Made by a program: the position numbers and the translations under genes | The notes under the pieces: generated by a model | Told to the model about the DNA's origin: nothing | Seen by the model: the letters and a program-made list of their open reading frames with translations, nothing else | Database searches by the model: none | Shown: positions 47,575-58,146 of the stretch, piece by piece | How the letters are laid out: every line of letters starts with the position of its first letter | Position numbering within the stretch: the stretch's first letter is position 1 | Assembly: GCF_042453785.1 (NCBI RefSeq) | Contig: NC_091666.1 | Coordinates: 24,076,501 to 24,140,500 of the forward strand | DNA: 64,000 nt | Source of the DNA: Malus domestica | Taxonomy: Eukaryota > Streptophyta > Magnoliopsida > Rosales > Rosaceae | Direction of reading: 5' to 3'

Positions 47575-49600
47575 ATGCTCGACACCGTCAAGTTCCTAAT
47601 CGGCTCCCCCGGCGCCAGCGGCTACGGCTCAAAGAGTACAGCCGAGCAAGTCACCGACGCCTCCCCCGATCTCCGCCACATCACCGCCATCATCACAGGT
47701 ACGTACTCCCACGTCGGATTACGAATTTTCCAACACAGTTTTCACAATCTCTGACGATCGTGCGGTTTTCGGATTATGTCAGGTGCTACGTCAGGGATCG
47801 GAGCCGAGACGGCTCGAGTTTTAGCCAAGCGCGGGGCCAAGCTGGTCCTCCCGGCTCGAAGCCTCAAAGCTGCCGAGGACGCCAAGGCTCGAATCCTCTC
47901 CGAGTTTCCCGGCTGCGAGATCATCGTCATGGCTCTCGATCTCAGCTCCCTCGCTTCTGTCAGGAGCTTCGCCTCCGAGTTCGAGTCCCTCCGGCTGCCT
48001 CTCAATCTTCTCATGTGAATGTTCTCTTTCTTTCTTGTTTCTGTTTTTTTTTTTGTTTGTTAATATCTTGTTTTCTGTTTGGTTGCCGAGAAAATGCAGG
48101 AAAGGAACTGACTAAAAAGTGTACTTTTGGTTTTGTCTCAGAAATAATGCCGGAAAGTTCGCGCACGAGCACGCGATTTCCGAAGACGGAATCGAAATGA
48201 CCTTTGCTACTAATTATCTAGGTAATTATTACTATTACTCCCGCTAAATCTAAAATTAATGTTAAATTTGTGGATTTTTTATTCAATATTTATTAATACT
48301 TTTTCAGGTCATTTTCTGTTGACGAAGCTGTTGCTCAACACAATGATTGAAACGGCTGCGGCTAGCGGCGTTCAAGGGCGAATCGTGAACGTGTCGTCGG
48401 CCATTCACGGCTGGTTTTCCGGTGATATGATCCGATATCTTGGCGAGATAAGCAGAAACGGAAGGTACATAATTTATATTATGACATGTGAATTTATTTG
48501 TTTATCAGTACTATGACTTTCCTAGGTTCACAATGCATGAACTATGTAACGAATGTTACATAACACGTTGATTAGTAACACTAGTCCAGTTGATATGAGA
48601 GATCAGGAACTGTAGCCCATCGATCGAGTTGGATTTCATTGTTATTGTTTAAGTTGTTTAAGTGATTATAATTAATTTGTCTTCAATAGTTTGAATTTTT
48701 TTATCTGAATTGGAAAATTTGTCTGGAAGCACAGCCAGTACGACGAGACACGTGCGTACGCGCTCTCGAAGCTCGCCAACGTCTTGCACACCAAGGAACT
48801 CGCTCGCAGACTCAAGGTTTGATGATTAAAAAGCGATTTTTGTTTTTTGTTTTTTCTGTGTTTTTCTTCAAATTAATGTTCCTAATTTTTTTTTATTTAT
48901 TTGTAATTAATTTATTAACTCCGCCTATGTCTTACATGGCCGGTCCCAAGCCCGGATAAAGGAGGAGGGGGAGGGCGTCAGGTAGTCGACAGCCGGCACT
49001 CCATGATCACGTCGAATCCTTATGAAAAATTTGTAATTAATTTATTGGTTTTACTAAAATCAGGAAATGGAGGCAAACGTGACCGTTAACTGCGTGCATC
49101 CGGGTATTGTTAAGACCCGCCTCACCCGAGAACGTGAAGGTCTCGCCACAGGTTCGGTTTTCGTCACAAGAAACTACGAATTGAATAGTTGAAATTTTTG
49201 TGCAATACGTTGTACTGAATTAAAATAGTTTTGAAAATGTAGATTTGGTGTTCCTGTTTGCTTCGAAGCTCTTGAAAACAATCCCTCAGGTTAGTTTATG
49301 AGTATAACCGGATGATTATTTTGGAGCGTTGATAACAGTTTCGTTCATTACATTCTGCATGTGATAACATTATTTTCGTTATTTGTACTATTGAAGGCTA
49401 GTGCGACGACATGTTATGTTGCGACTCATCCTAGGCTGGTGGGCGTGTCCGGGAAGTACTTTGCTGATTGCAACGAGACATTGCCGTCGAAGATGGGGTC
49501 GAACTTAAGCGAAGCTGCTGGATTATGGTCCGCCTCTGAAATCATGGTGTCCAAGGATTCCAGTGCTATCTTGGATCCAAGCCACCAGCTGGAGCACTAA
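47575..49600 (+). CDS. Short-chain dehydrogenase/reductase, TIC32/retinol-dehydrogenase-like
   Basis: This is a classical SDR of the plant group annotated as short-chain dehydrogenase TIC32 or retinol-dehydrogenase-like; the substrate is not inferable. Eight exons join in frame: 47575-47698, 47783-48014, 48142-48221, 48308-48464, 48735-48816, 49064-49151, 49243-49289, 49397-49600 (337 aa, normal for the group). The cofactor motif TGATSGIG lies at 41-48, NNAG at 120-123, the catalytic Ser in NVSSAIH (175/176), and YALSK at Y206/K210. The sequence after the glycine motif (AKRGAKLVLPARSLKAAED) suggests NADP(H) preference. The N-terminus (MLDTVKFLIGSPGASGYGSK) is short and not a clear transit peptide. 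Intron 5 carries a short retroposon with a 16-bp duplication. Confidence 0.93.
48917..49030 (+). mobile_element. Short non-LTR retroposon fragment in SDR intron 5
   Basis: The insert of about 114 bp contains CATGGCCGGTCCCAAGCCCG and GATAAAGGAGG, a sequence I recall as a dispersed plant non-LTR repeat. An exact 16-bp direct repeat, TTGTAATTAATTTATT, lies on both sides (48901-48916, 49031-49046), as expected of target-primed insertion. The insert ends in a short A-rich tail (TATGAAAAAT). The exact family is not certain. Confidence 0.72.
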
Positions 49601-49943
49601 AAGAATGGAAAACGGATCGTCAATTATATATATAGAGAAACAGAAAAGCATCTTAATTATATAACTAGCTAGTTCTTACTTCTTAGTGTCTGTTAAATTA
49701 GCTAGCTAAAATACAGTAGTAAGGTGGAGGGGAGAGTTAATTAGGAAAGAAGAAGGAATAATATGTATAATACACAGCTAGGTTTGAACATAAATAGTAG
49801 TTTTAGTGACATGAATATATAAATATGGTCTTTTTATTCAAAATGATATATGAGATTGACATAACTTCTCACTTGGGTACATGAGATTTAAAATTGATAG
49901 AAGTGGTCCTTCAGATTGTCCACTGTCAATCAATTTGGTCCTT

Positions 49944-52900
49944 CACTACAACAAAACTGGGTACTGCACACAATAAATTATATGTGCCCTTTAACGCCAA
50001 AGGGCACCAACATATGTGCTCATAGGTGAATGACAACAATGCAGCAACTATGTTTCTACCATTGATTAGAGGGCACAATACTGTTTTTGGTGCTCAATGA
50101 TGTCAACACAAATAAAGGGCTTTTGTGCCTCCGTTCTGACAAGTTGTCAGATTTACTTTCCCATCCATATTAACACAACTTATATTATTGTGCTCAATAG
50201 GTTAAATATTAAAAAAAAAAACTTAAATTCCAATATTACAAAATCAAATCGAATCAAATAGTAATACCATTGGTAAGAAATGATTCAGCTTGGTTTTACA
50301 TGCACATCCAAAATACCAATTAAACTATGGGTAGGGCTAAAACAAGCTTTTATGATTTAGTTCTACAAACAACCAATTCATACAGAGATTTAAACCAATA
50401 ATTCCTAATACTATTGTATTTGAGTTCGTCGCAAGCCAAACAACCCTCAACAACCGCAGATAACCCAGTATTGACAACCTCTGAAAATGAACATGAGTAG
50501 GAAATATATCGAGCAGTAAAACACATAATCATATTGGATATCGTTGAAAAAAGAGGAACTATAAATTTAGATTACCAAGAAGCTCTTGAAAGCATCTTTT
50601 ATAGAGAGCAGCAAGAAATGAGTATGTAATGGCTTCCAAACTTTCAAATCATGATTCTTTTTCTTTACCTGATGAGTTGTTCTATATCCTTCCTCGCATA
50701 GATTAATTGGTGTAATTCTGCTATGTATACATGCACTCATTTGTGATTGAAACATAAAGACTTTTGCCTACCACATAGTAACATTCTTATATGCATGTCA
50801 AGCAATCATCACACAAATTAGCAGATAAAAAATTAGTTCAGAGTCCAACTGATTCTCTCTTTCAAATGTAAAGAACTAAATAGACAGATGCATAATATCT
50901 CAAAATAGGCCACTTTTAACAAACACGAATTTAGTCCAGAGTCCAACTAATGTGATTCTCACTCTTTCAAATGTAAAGAACTAAAGAAACAGATGCATAA
51001 TATCTCAAAATAGGTCACTTCCTACAACGTTTAACAAACACAAATTTAAAGAACTTAGGAGATTAGTAGTCGGTCTGGAGTTTAATTGATAGAACACAAG
51101 TGAAACGTAAAAAAAATTTACACCTCGCCATGGGCATCATAATTAACTGTAAGACATAATCAAACCTTATCTTAATCTGAAAGCGCAAAGCTTTTATAAT
51201 ACCCAGGCCTGCAAGGTAAAGTAATCCCAAACCATGTAAGCAACAGTAAGCACACATCAAGAAAAACTCGAACTTTAGAAAGCTACAAAAAGGTCTACAC
51301 ATGGAGATGCACATGGGAATTAAAAAACAAAAAAGGAGATTTGGTACAACTATCAAGCCCCAAACCATTATTGTGGATGTTTACAAATTTAAGATGCAGG
51401 CCCTGTCCGATAATTAAAACTCAAAAAATGTTTCGCATGTTCCAGATTTAGTGTAGTATAAAAAAGGTAGTGCAATATCTTTACTTTGGCAACTCAACAA
51501 AGTCAAGTATAATTGAGGAGATAAAGATATGCAGAGATGTACTTACACTGAGAGCGGAGCAATTAGAGACATGCACTTTACAGATTTAAATCTCCTCTTC
51601 TTAGAATTAACATGCATTGTACCCAAAGAATCAACATGCATTGTACCCAAAGAATCAACGACCTCAAACAAATTAAACTACATATTAAAAAATAGAATAA
51701 AAAAAATTTGAAATCAGAATTGCAAAATTCATAAACACTTAACCTATCTTCCTTTCAAAATTACTAAAAATTTCTCAAACCCTGTTTCCTATAACATCAC
51801 AAATATGCCAAATAAGTAAGAGTAAGGTAATAGGAGGCAAATAATTCAAACTCAGACCCTGTTTAACCCATTCAAAATAAAACTTATATTAAGAAACAAT
51901 TGAAGAGATCTGATATCAACACACTTACCAAGAGTAAGGTAATAGGAGGCAAATAATTGAATCGAAAATTCAAAAATAAAAAACCAAATCAAACTAAAAA
52001 TTACCCATTAACAAAATGGAAAAAACCAACCCATCGCTCTCGGAGCGACCACAACAAAATCTCAGGTCAAGTATGGACGGTGTGCCATCGACTAGTCAAG
52101 CAAGAACACGCGAGTAAACGGCTAGTCTAAGCGAGTAGATCTTCAATCGACTACGAGCAAGCGGAGGTGAAGCTGTTAATGGAAGCGTCGCTGAGACGAC
52201 GAAGGAAGATCCATCCACTATTAGAGAAGGAAAGTCGAGATCTATGACCTCAAAAGGAGCCAAAGAAGAATAGAGAGAGAGAGAGAAGGAACTAGAAAAA
52301 TTTGGGAAAAAAAGTAAAGAGAGAGAGCCTAGGGTTTGAAGAGAGGCTCCATCTGATTAGGAATTAAGAAGGGAGGCTGTGTCAAATTTCACATGCAAGT
52401 ATAGAAAACAACTTAGAACATCGAAAGGAATTAAACGTAGGTAGTTACAGACCTTACCTCGGTAGGAAAAGCGATGAACTCGTCGGAGCTCTGGTTCTCT
52501 GATTTGAGGTTCGAGTATAAGTTCTGGGACTTTGGGTTCTAGTTCCATGTTTGGTGTGAGGTTGGGACGAGGATGGTGGTGATTTGGTGTTCGAAGTCGC
52601 CGGAGAACGTGGTGGCTGTGTTGCTCGGGGAGAAGCGAGCCAAGAGAGAGAAGAAAAGGATGAGGGACAGAGGGAGAAGAGAGAAGAGGAACCGAGGGAG
52701 AAGAGAGACAGGTGTGGGGATGGCAAAATTAAGTGAGGGGAAATTGAAGGGTTTGCATGGGGAAGAGAGACTCACACGTGTGTAGGTCCCACAGCACACC
52801 ACTCAAACATAAACAATATTAAAATAATTTAAATGCACAAATCCATAATTGTGCCAACATGAGAGATGTAGAGTTTGAGTGTGGGGAATGGGGATGGCAG

Positions 52901-53689
52901 AAAGAGAGTGAGGGGAAAATGAGGGGGTTTGCACGAGGAAGAGGGACTCACACGTGGGAAAGTGGAATGATTTATTATTTATTACTATTTACTGGACACA
53001 ATTTTTAAAATTTGTGTCACAAAAAGGAAATTGGAATGAAGGCCTTGAGGTGTTTAAAAGTAGAGAACTCTCGAGTATTCGAGAGAGAAATTAGGGTAGA
53101 GGCGTTTGGGTTTGAAGTGGTGTTGCTAGTGTGATGAGAGAGAAGAGGTGGAGCGGCTGCTAAGGCTGAGAAATTACCAAATGGACCTGCAGATCACTTA
53201 TACGTGCATGCCCTATGCCCTTCACTGCTTCTACGTCATGAGTTCGAAACTAGGTGGTTTATGTCCCTTCTCTTTTCATTTTTGTTTTGCTACTTTTATT
53301 TTGCGTGCAAAAAAAAAAAAATTTAAAAACTAATAGAGAGAGCAAGAGGGGGGAGGGCATGGAAAGATTTCTTTATTTAAATATATTAAATTAGAGGGCA
53401 CGAGAACTTTTATTGTGCTCTTGTATATTAATAAAAAAATCTAATTTTTGACATGAAAATGACATACACAAACTAGGCACAATAGTTTGGTGCTCAAATT
53501 TTTGTAGGCACAAATAAACTTTTCTATTTTTCTTTTTCGACACAAACTAATGTGCCCTTTGTTTAGAGGGCACATTTGAGATGGTTTTGGTGCTCATTGA
53601 CATGTAAAAAGCACAAATATGTATTTGTGCTCAATGATAATAAAAAGGGCACAAATGAATTGTGTTCTTAGCCCATTTTTGTTGTAGTG
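49944..53689. mobile_element. Non-autonomous CACTA transposon nested in a MITE
   Basis: The ends are CACTACAACAAAACTGGG and, read backwards, CACTACAACAAAAATGGG, with an exact CTT duplication (49941-49943, 53690-53692). Subterminal repeats GGGCAC/GTGCCC and TGTGCTCA occur in both orientations near each end. The 3.7-kb interior shows several internal direct duplications and a purine/pyrimidine-rich stretch at 52250-52750. No transposase is recognised. The minus ORF 52454-52726 is Ser/Pro low-complexity and not convincing. Confidence 0.9.
50825..51048. repeat. ~110-bp tandem duplication inside the CACTA element
   Basis: Two consecutive copies share CAAATGTAAAGAACTAAA, CAGATGCATAATATCTCAAA and TTAACAAACAC. 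They differ by small substitutions and indels. Confidence 0.8.
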
Positions 53690-53911
53690 CTTCTATGAGA
53701 AATATCCGTTAATTTGGGTATTTTTGTCAAATAAATCCCTCTTCCTGAACTGGTGATTTCTTCAATTCAACGGAGATTTTTCACAAAAAAACCAAAATGA
53801 TTGATGGTGGACAATTTCAAGGGCCAATTCTATCGATTTTAAATCTTAGAGACCAAAATGAGGAGTTATGACAATCTCAATAACTATTTTGGCTAAAAAG
53901 TCTATAAATAT

Positions 53912-54930
53912 TTAGATAAAGGAAGGGCTTTTGATGTGGATGAATATATATTATGAAGTGAATGAATGGTTTTCTTAGTTGGAATCAAGTCATGACCAAT
54001 GAAATTAAAGTTGTTTATTTTGTTGGGTTCTATATCATTTTTGAGGTGTACGTTATTAGATATGATGCTGGTCTTACTCTCTTAGAATATTGGATTGGTC
54101 ATTGGTGTATTTTTTTTAATATTATTTTTCAATACAAGCCATGTTAGAGTAGAGAAATTTGAAATTAAGATCTCAAGTAATGTTCTTAATTACTTAAACT
54201 ACAAGTATTTTGCATTCATTACTGTATACATAAACGATGATTTGATCGAATTATTTAGAGTTAACTGTGGACTTTGGTTGGAGATCAAGAAAGTTCTTGG
54301 AACCCTAGTTTTGTGTTAATTAATACATGCATGTACTTAATTATGGAATAAGATATACATTGGTTCTTCACGGAAAATATCTGTTTTTATTTTTCCTGGG
54401 CATGCATGTGGAGGAAATATATTATGTTTGTGTATATGGACTAGAAGAAGAAAATGATATATGGAGCAGACTAAGATTTAAGGACATGCATGGGGTCAGT
54501 TAGTTGCATGTGGTGATGGTGGAGGTTGTATTTTGAAGAGTATCTTTGGGACTACTGTGATGGGGTGTACTACGAACATGCGTGCTGAGTCTGGTGACTG
54601 TAACAGCTGATGCATGTGTTCAAGGAAAGGAAGTTCCAAGTCCTCAAAAGCCTTTCCAAAAGGAAAATTTGCAATCTCCATATGTGTTTTTTCGGTGTGA
54701 CGTTACATGCGGACGGATCCAGAAATTTTTTCATAGGTAGACAAGGTATAAAAGTATGTTGGTAAGTTGGGATTTAGTCATGGCGCCGGAGGAATTAAAG
54801 AAGGAAGTTGAGATAGAAAAATAGTGAAATAGGTGAATTTTAGTCAAATGAGCTTTCTTTCTTGCTTTCGTGCATGCCTCTACTGTCCATTGTGGCCTTA
54901 ACCATCTGTTGGGCGGCAAAGTTCTGTTCA
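53912..54930. other. Intergenic, no gene recognised
   Basis: This is AT-rich DNA. A minus ORF of 61 aa (54496-54681) and others are short with no recognisable domain. A GGACGGATCCAGAAATTTTT patch near 54711 resembles a dispersed repeat terminus but has no partner that I can define. Confidence 0.4.
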
Positions 54931-55575
54931 GTAAGAGCAAGTCCAGTGTTTGTAGTAGCCCGGTGGACCGGCTGCTTTTTCTATCCAATTGCCCTAGCTC
55001 CTTGCTCTAGCCCATGCGGGCGATTGGGCAGAGGGGGGGCCCGAGTCAGAGGGTAGGCTCGAATTGCAGGCCCGAGTGCCTTTGGGCAAGCTGATGCAAG
55101 GTTGACGTCAGTCACATTATAAAATTAATAAAAAAGTAAAAAAATTAATAAAAATGTAAAAAAGTAATAAAAAAATGTAAAAATGTAATAAAAAATGTAA
55201 AAAATTAAAAAAAATGTAAACAATTAATGAAAAATCAGAAAAAAATTTTAAAAAAAATTAAAAAAATTTCTATAAATATCTTATCATTATCTTTCACCTT
55301 ACACCACAATTTTATATTTTCTCAAATACTTTGGATTGTAATTTCTTATTTAATGAAACATGGTACAACGAGGCCGATTTAAAATCATATCCAAAATTTG
55401 AAATAAAATTATTTTTTTATTATTTTATAAAATAAAAAATACTAATATTTTTCTAGCATATTGCCATGACTATTCAGTTTAGGGGTGGAGATGTAAAAGA
55501 CAATTACTGTTCACTGGAGGGGATTCAATTGGTAGTTGCCCAAGAGGGCTTTTAATACACTGGAGCTGCTATAAG
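54931..55575. mobile_element. Possible MITE with AGCAAGTCCAGTGT-type ends
   Basis: The left end AGAGCAAGTCCAGTGTTTG and the right end, read backwards AGCAGCTCCAGTGTATTAAA, are plausible inverted termini of a common plant MITE type. The GC-rich left part is followed by an A-rich low-complexity run of AATAAAAATGTAAAA-like units (55125-55275). No target duplication is clear, so borders are uncertain. Confidence 0.4.
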
Positions 55576-56008
55576 GGAGACTTTCGAGATTCCATTATTG
55601 CCATAATATATACGAATCCGATCTTGCATCTGTGGTATTTTTAGTTCACTAATGTTATATATAATATACGTATGTATCTTGTTAGTACATGTCCTATGTC
55701 CTTGAAATATAACATACTTATCTTATTTTCTTATATTATAATATGTAAATTAACAAAAAAAAAGTCGTGGATTATTTTGTGCGATGGTCACAGTAAAACA
55801 TTTCTCAAAATAAATATAAAGGAAAAGACGAGAGGGGGACCTTTTATTGCAAAGAAAGACAGGAGGGGTCTGTCTGTGAAACGGTTAGGTCCAAAAACAT
55901 AAAGCCGCGGTTTACAGAAACCCTAGCTAGCTATTAAGTGTCTCGATCAGAAGGACTTATTAATGCTTCCTGTTATCTCTTTTTACACACGAATTCCCAA
56001 ACCAAGGC
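55576..56008. other. Intergenic, no gene recognised
   Basis: This is AT-rich sequence between two MITE-like segments. No ORF or RNA gene is supported. Confidence 0.4.
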
Positions 56009-56233
56009 TAAATTGGATTGCCCGCCTCTCATTTTCGATGCCCTTCTATGCGTTTTTGTTTTGTGTGATCACGGTTAAACCACGTCAACATTTTATATTA
56101 TTATTTTTATAGAGATAATAAGATAAAAATAAATAGTAATATAAAATATTGACATGATTTAACTGTGATCACACAAATAAGAGGGCACGGAAGGACACCG
56201 AAAATGTGAGGGTAGACAATCCTTGTCCAAATT
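56009..56233. mobile_element. Palindromic foldback MITE (~225 bp)
   Basis: The two halves are near-complementary along almost their full length. TTGTGTGATCACGGTTAAAC on the left matches GTTTAACTGTGATCACACAA-type sequence on the right. Similarity continues outwards through CTCATTTTCGATG/CACCGAAAATGTGAG and inwards to a short centre near 56112. It has no coding potential. The flanking duplication is not resolved. Confidence 0.78.
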
Positions 56234-56879
56234 GAGCATGCAGACCAAACACAGAGCAGTTAATTGTCTGAGTCGTCTCTCTCTACAATTAATATGGTCT
56301 GCTTCTCCCTACAGTTAGTATCATCTCTGTCTATGTCTCTGCCTAATATTTTTCATGTATCTCAGTTGATTACTGAGTCGGGTACAAAATGGATCAACAA
56401 TATTATGATATCGAACTCGTTAATTATGAGAGTTGAATCTATGACATTTATGAGTGATCAAAGAGAAATATTATTCAACTGTATTATCGTAATGCTAAAC
56501 AAAGTGAGGCCACAATAGTCTTGAAAGAGAACACCAGAGGGATGAAAAGGTTCTCGTTTATGAATTTTCTGTTATTTCGTTCCTTATAAATAGTATATAG
56601 AGAATAGCTAGGGGCACATCTTCCTGCACATTGTCAAAGTTCCACCATATATCAAGAACTCCAGGTCTAAAGAAGATCGCAAACTTTTCAACATCTGTGA
56701 AAATACTCTTGGAGCTAGAATTTAAGAAACAATTAAAAAAAATTACATAGTTATCTCTACAAATTAGTTGTAACATACGTCCCCGATTGATATGAAAAAA
56801 AGAGAGTGAAAAAAGTCTTGTCCTGCGCTTGTATAATAGCACCATATATAGAGCTCCCAAACACTTGTATTAGGGTAGC
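56234..56879. other. Intergenic, no gene recognised
   Basis: Several ORFs of 80-100 codons occur on both strands, but they are AT-rich and without domains. Nothing is assigned. Confidence 0.4.
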
Positions 56880-56884
56880 CTTTG

Positions 56885-57226
56885 TGAAGAAAGTTGAAGT
56901 TTTACCATAAAACTAATTGGCAATATGGGAAAGATCTCAACCTCTTATAAGCCCATGCAAAGTCCCTCCTCCCATTAATGTGAGACTCATTCTCAACACG
57001 CCCCCTCATGTGTGGCGAATTTTCGAGCCTAACACGTGGACAACACAACGGGGTGACGTGGAGAACATGTGACCGTTTGGATTCACAAGTGGGACAACCT
57101 GCTCTGATACTATGAAGAAAGTTGAGGTTCCACCATAAAACCAATTGGCAATATGGGGAGTATCCCAACCTCTTATAAACTCATGCAAAGTCTTTCCTCT
57201 TATTAATGTGGAACTCATTCTCAACA
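56885..57226 (-). mobile_element. Complete small TRIM retrotransposon
   Basis: Two direct 114-bp repeats, 56885-56998 and 57113-57226, begin on the minus strand TGTTGAGAATGAG and end CTTTCTTCA. They enclose a 114-bp interior. On the minus strand, the interior starts with TAGTATCAGAGCAGG, a Met-tRNA-type primer site, and ends in a purine-rich ATGAGGGGGCG. A 5-bp duplication CTTTG flanks it (56880-56884, 57227-57231). It is structurally whole and non-coding by nature. The LTRs differ at a modest number of positions. Confidence 0.92.
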
Positions 57227-57417
57227 CTTTGGATACCATTCCCTTCAATTCGCTCGCACACATCCGTCATTGTACTACCTCCCGAAAACTCTACTCCGAC
57301 ATCCTTAGCTACCTAACTGCATTCTTTTTATCAATTCATCAAGCTTGTTACTGGTCTTCCTAGCTAAAAGCAAGTCTTCTACCAGCCATTCTTTCTTGGG
57401 ATTTCAGACTATCCAAC

Positions 57418-57507
57418 AATCTTCTAAGAGACAAATCCAAATCAACAAGTTGGTAAGGCTAACCAGGAATCCAAATCAACAATCTTCTAAGAGACAAATC
57501 CAAATCA
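57418..57507. repeat. 62-bp-spaced direct repeat
   Basis: The motif CAATCTTCTAAGAGACAAAT followed by CCAAATCA occurs at about 57418 and 57480, immediately before the truncated MITE copy. Confidence 0.85.
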
Positions 57508-57510
57508 CCT

Positions 57511-57700
57511 ATGAAAATGTTTTTGGGTTCCAAAAGCACTTAAAGTGCTTTTTGCAAGAAACACCAATTATGTGTTTCTTCCAGGAAGCACTTTAAGTGT
57601 TTTTCCAGAATTTACTTGTATCTTTACTAAAGATTGGTTCTAAAAATATTTTCACTAAAAATGCTTTCAGTCGTTTTAAAAGCACATCCAAACAAGCTCG
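57511..57700. mobile_element. PIF/Tourist-like MITE, family 'GCTCGTTTGGAT', copy 3 (truncated)
   Basis: Its right end (GCACATCCAAACAAGCTCG) and internal AAGCACTT/AAGTGCTT blocks match copies 1 and 2 in inverted order. The left terminal repeat is missing, so it is 5'-truncated. Confidence 0.75.
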
Positions 57701-57799
57701 TACACTTCTCTAAAAAGTGCTTCTATCGCAACCGCTCCAACTAAATCCAATGCCATTAATATAGGATGATCTAGCACAAAAAAGTAGTAATTGAGAAAA

Positions 57800-57802
<3 letters not shown>

Positions 57803-57832
<30 letters not shown>
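57803..57832. repeat. (CT)n microsatellite
   Basis: This is an uninterrupted CT dinucleotide run of about 13-15 units. Confidence 0.95.
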
Positions 57833-57833
<1 letters not shown>

Positions 57834-58019
57834 ATATGTTATCCAAAAAAAAAGTTTTAATTCATATCAAGCAAAGCCTAAGGTAATACTACCAAAGAAT
57901 GCTTGTTTATCTCATATATGAACAATTAAGTGAACACCGGCTTAATGTATTGTATTAGTCACACTTGATCAATACAAGGCCCTTGTTTAAGCTCTAAAAA
58001 AGCCCAAACCACATGTGAA

Positions 58020-58146
58020 TGCACCTCCACATTAAGCCCAATCAAGCCCAAAATGCTAAAACCCTGAAAATCGCATAACCCCCGAAGAAAGTGAACAAAA
58101 CTCAAACCATCCCAGCTCTCGATCGATCTCCTCCCGCCAACCGGAA
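58020..58146 (+). promoter_or_regulatory. Proximal promoter / 5' UTR of the METTL17-like gene
   Basis: Repeated AGCCCA motifs (58035-58050) and a telo-box AAACCCT (58058-58064) lie within 110 bp of the ATG. This combination is common at plant translation and ribosome genes. Confidence 0.6.

Larger units (their letters stand above)
49827..53902. mobile_element. MULE-type foldback MITE split by a CACTA insertion
   Basis: The outer arms, 49827-49943 and 53690-53902, are inverted copies of each other. The left begins GGTCTTTTTATTCAAAATGA, and the right read backwards GACTTTTTAGCCAAAATAGT; both contain GATTTAAAAT(T/C)GATAGAA. A perfect 9-bp duplication TATAAATAT flanks the whole (49818-49826, 53903-53911), indicating the Mutator superfamily. 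A CACTA transposon lies between the arms, so the MITE was there first. Confidence 0.85.

Noticed and set aside
52454-52802. Ser/Pro-rich minus ORFs in the second CACTA element
   Set aside because: They are low-complexity translations of a purine/pyrimidine-rich tract, and two frames look equally plausible.
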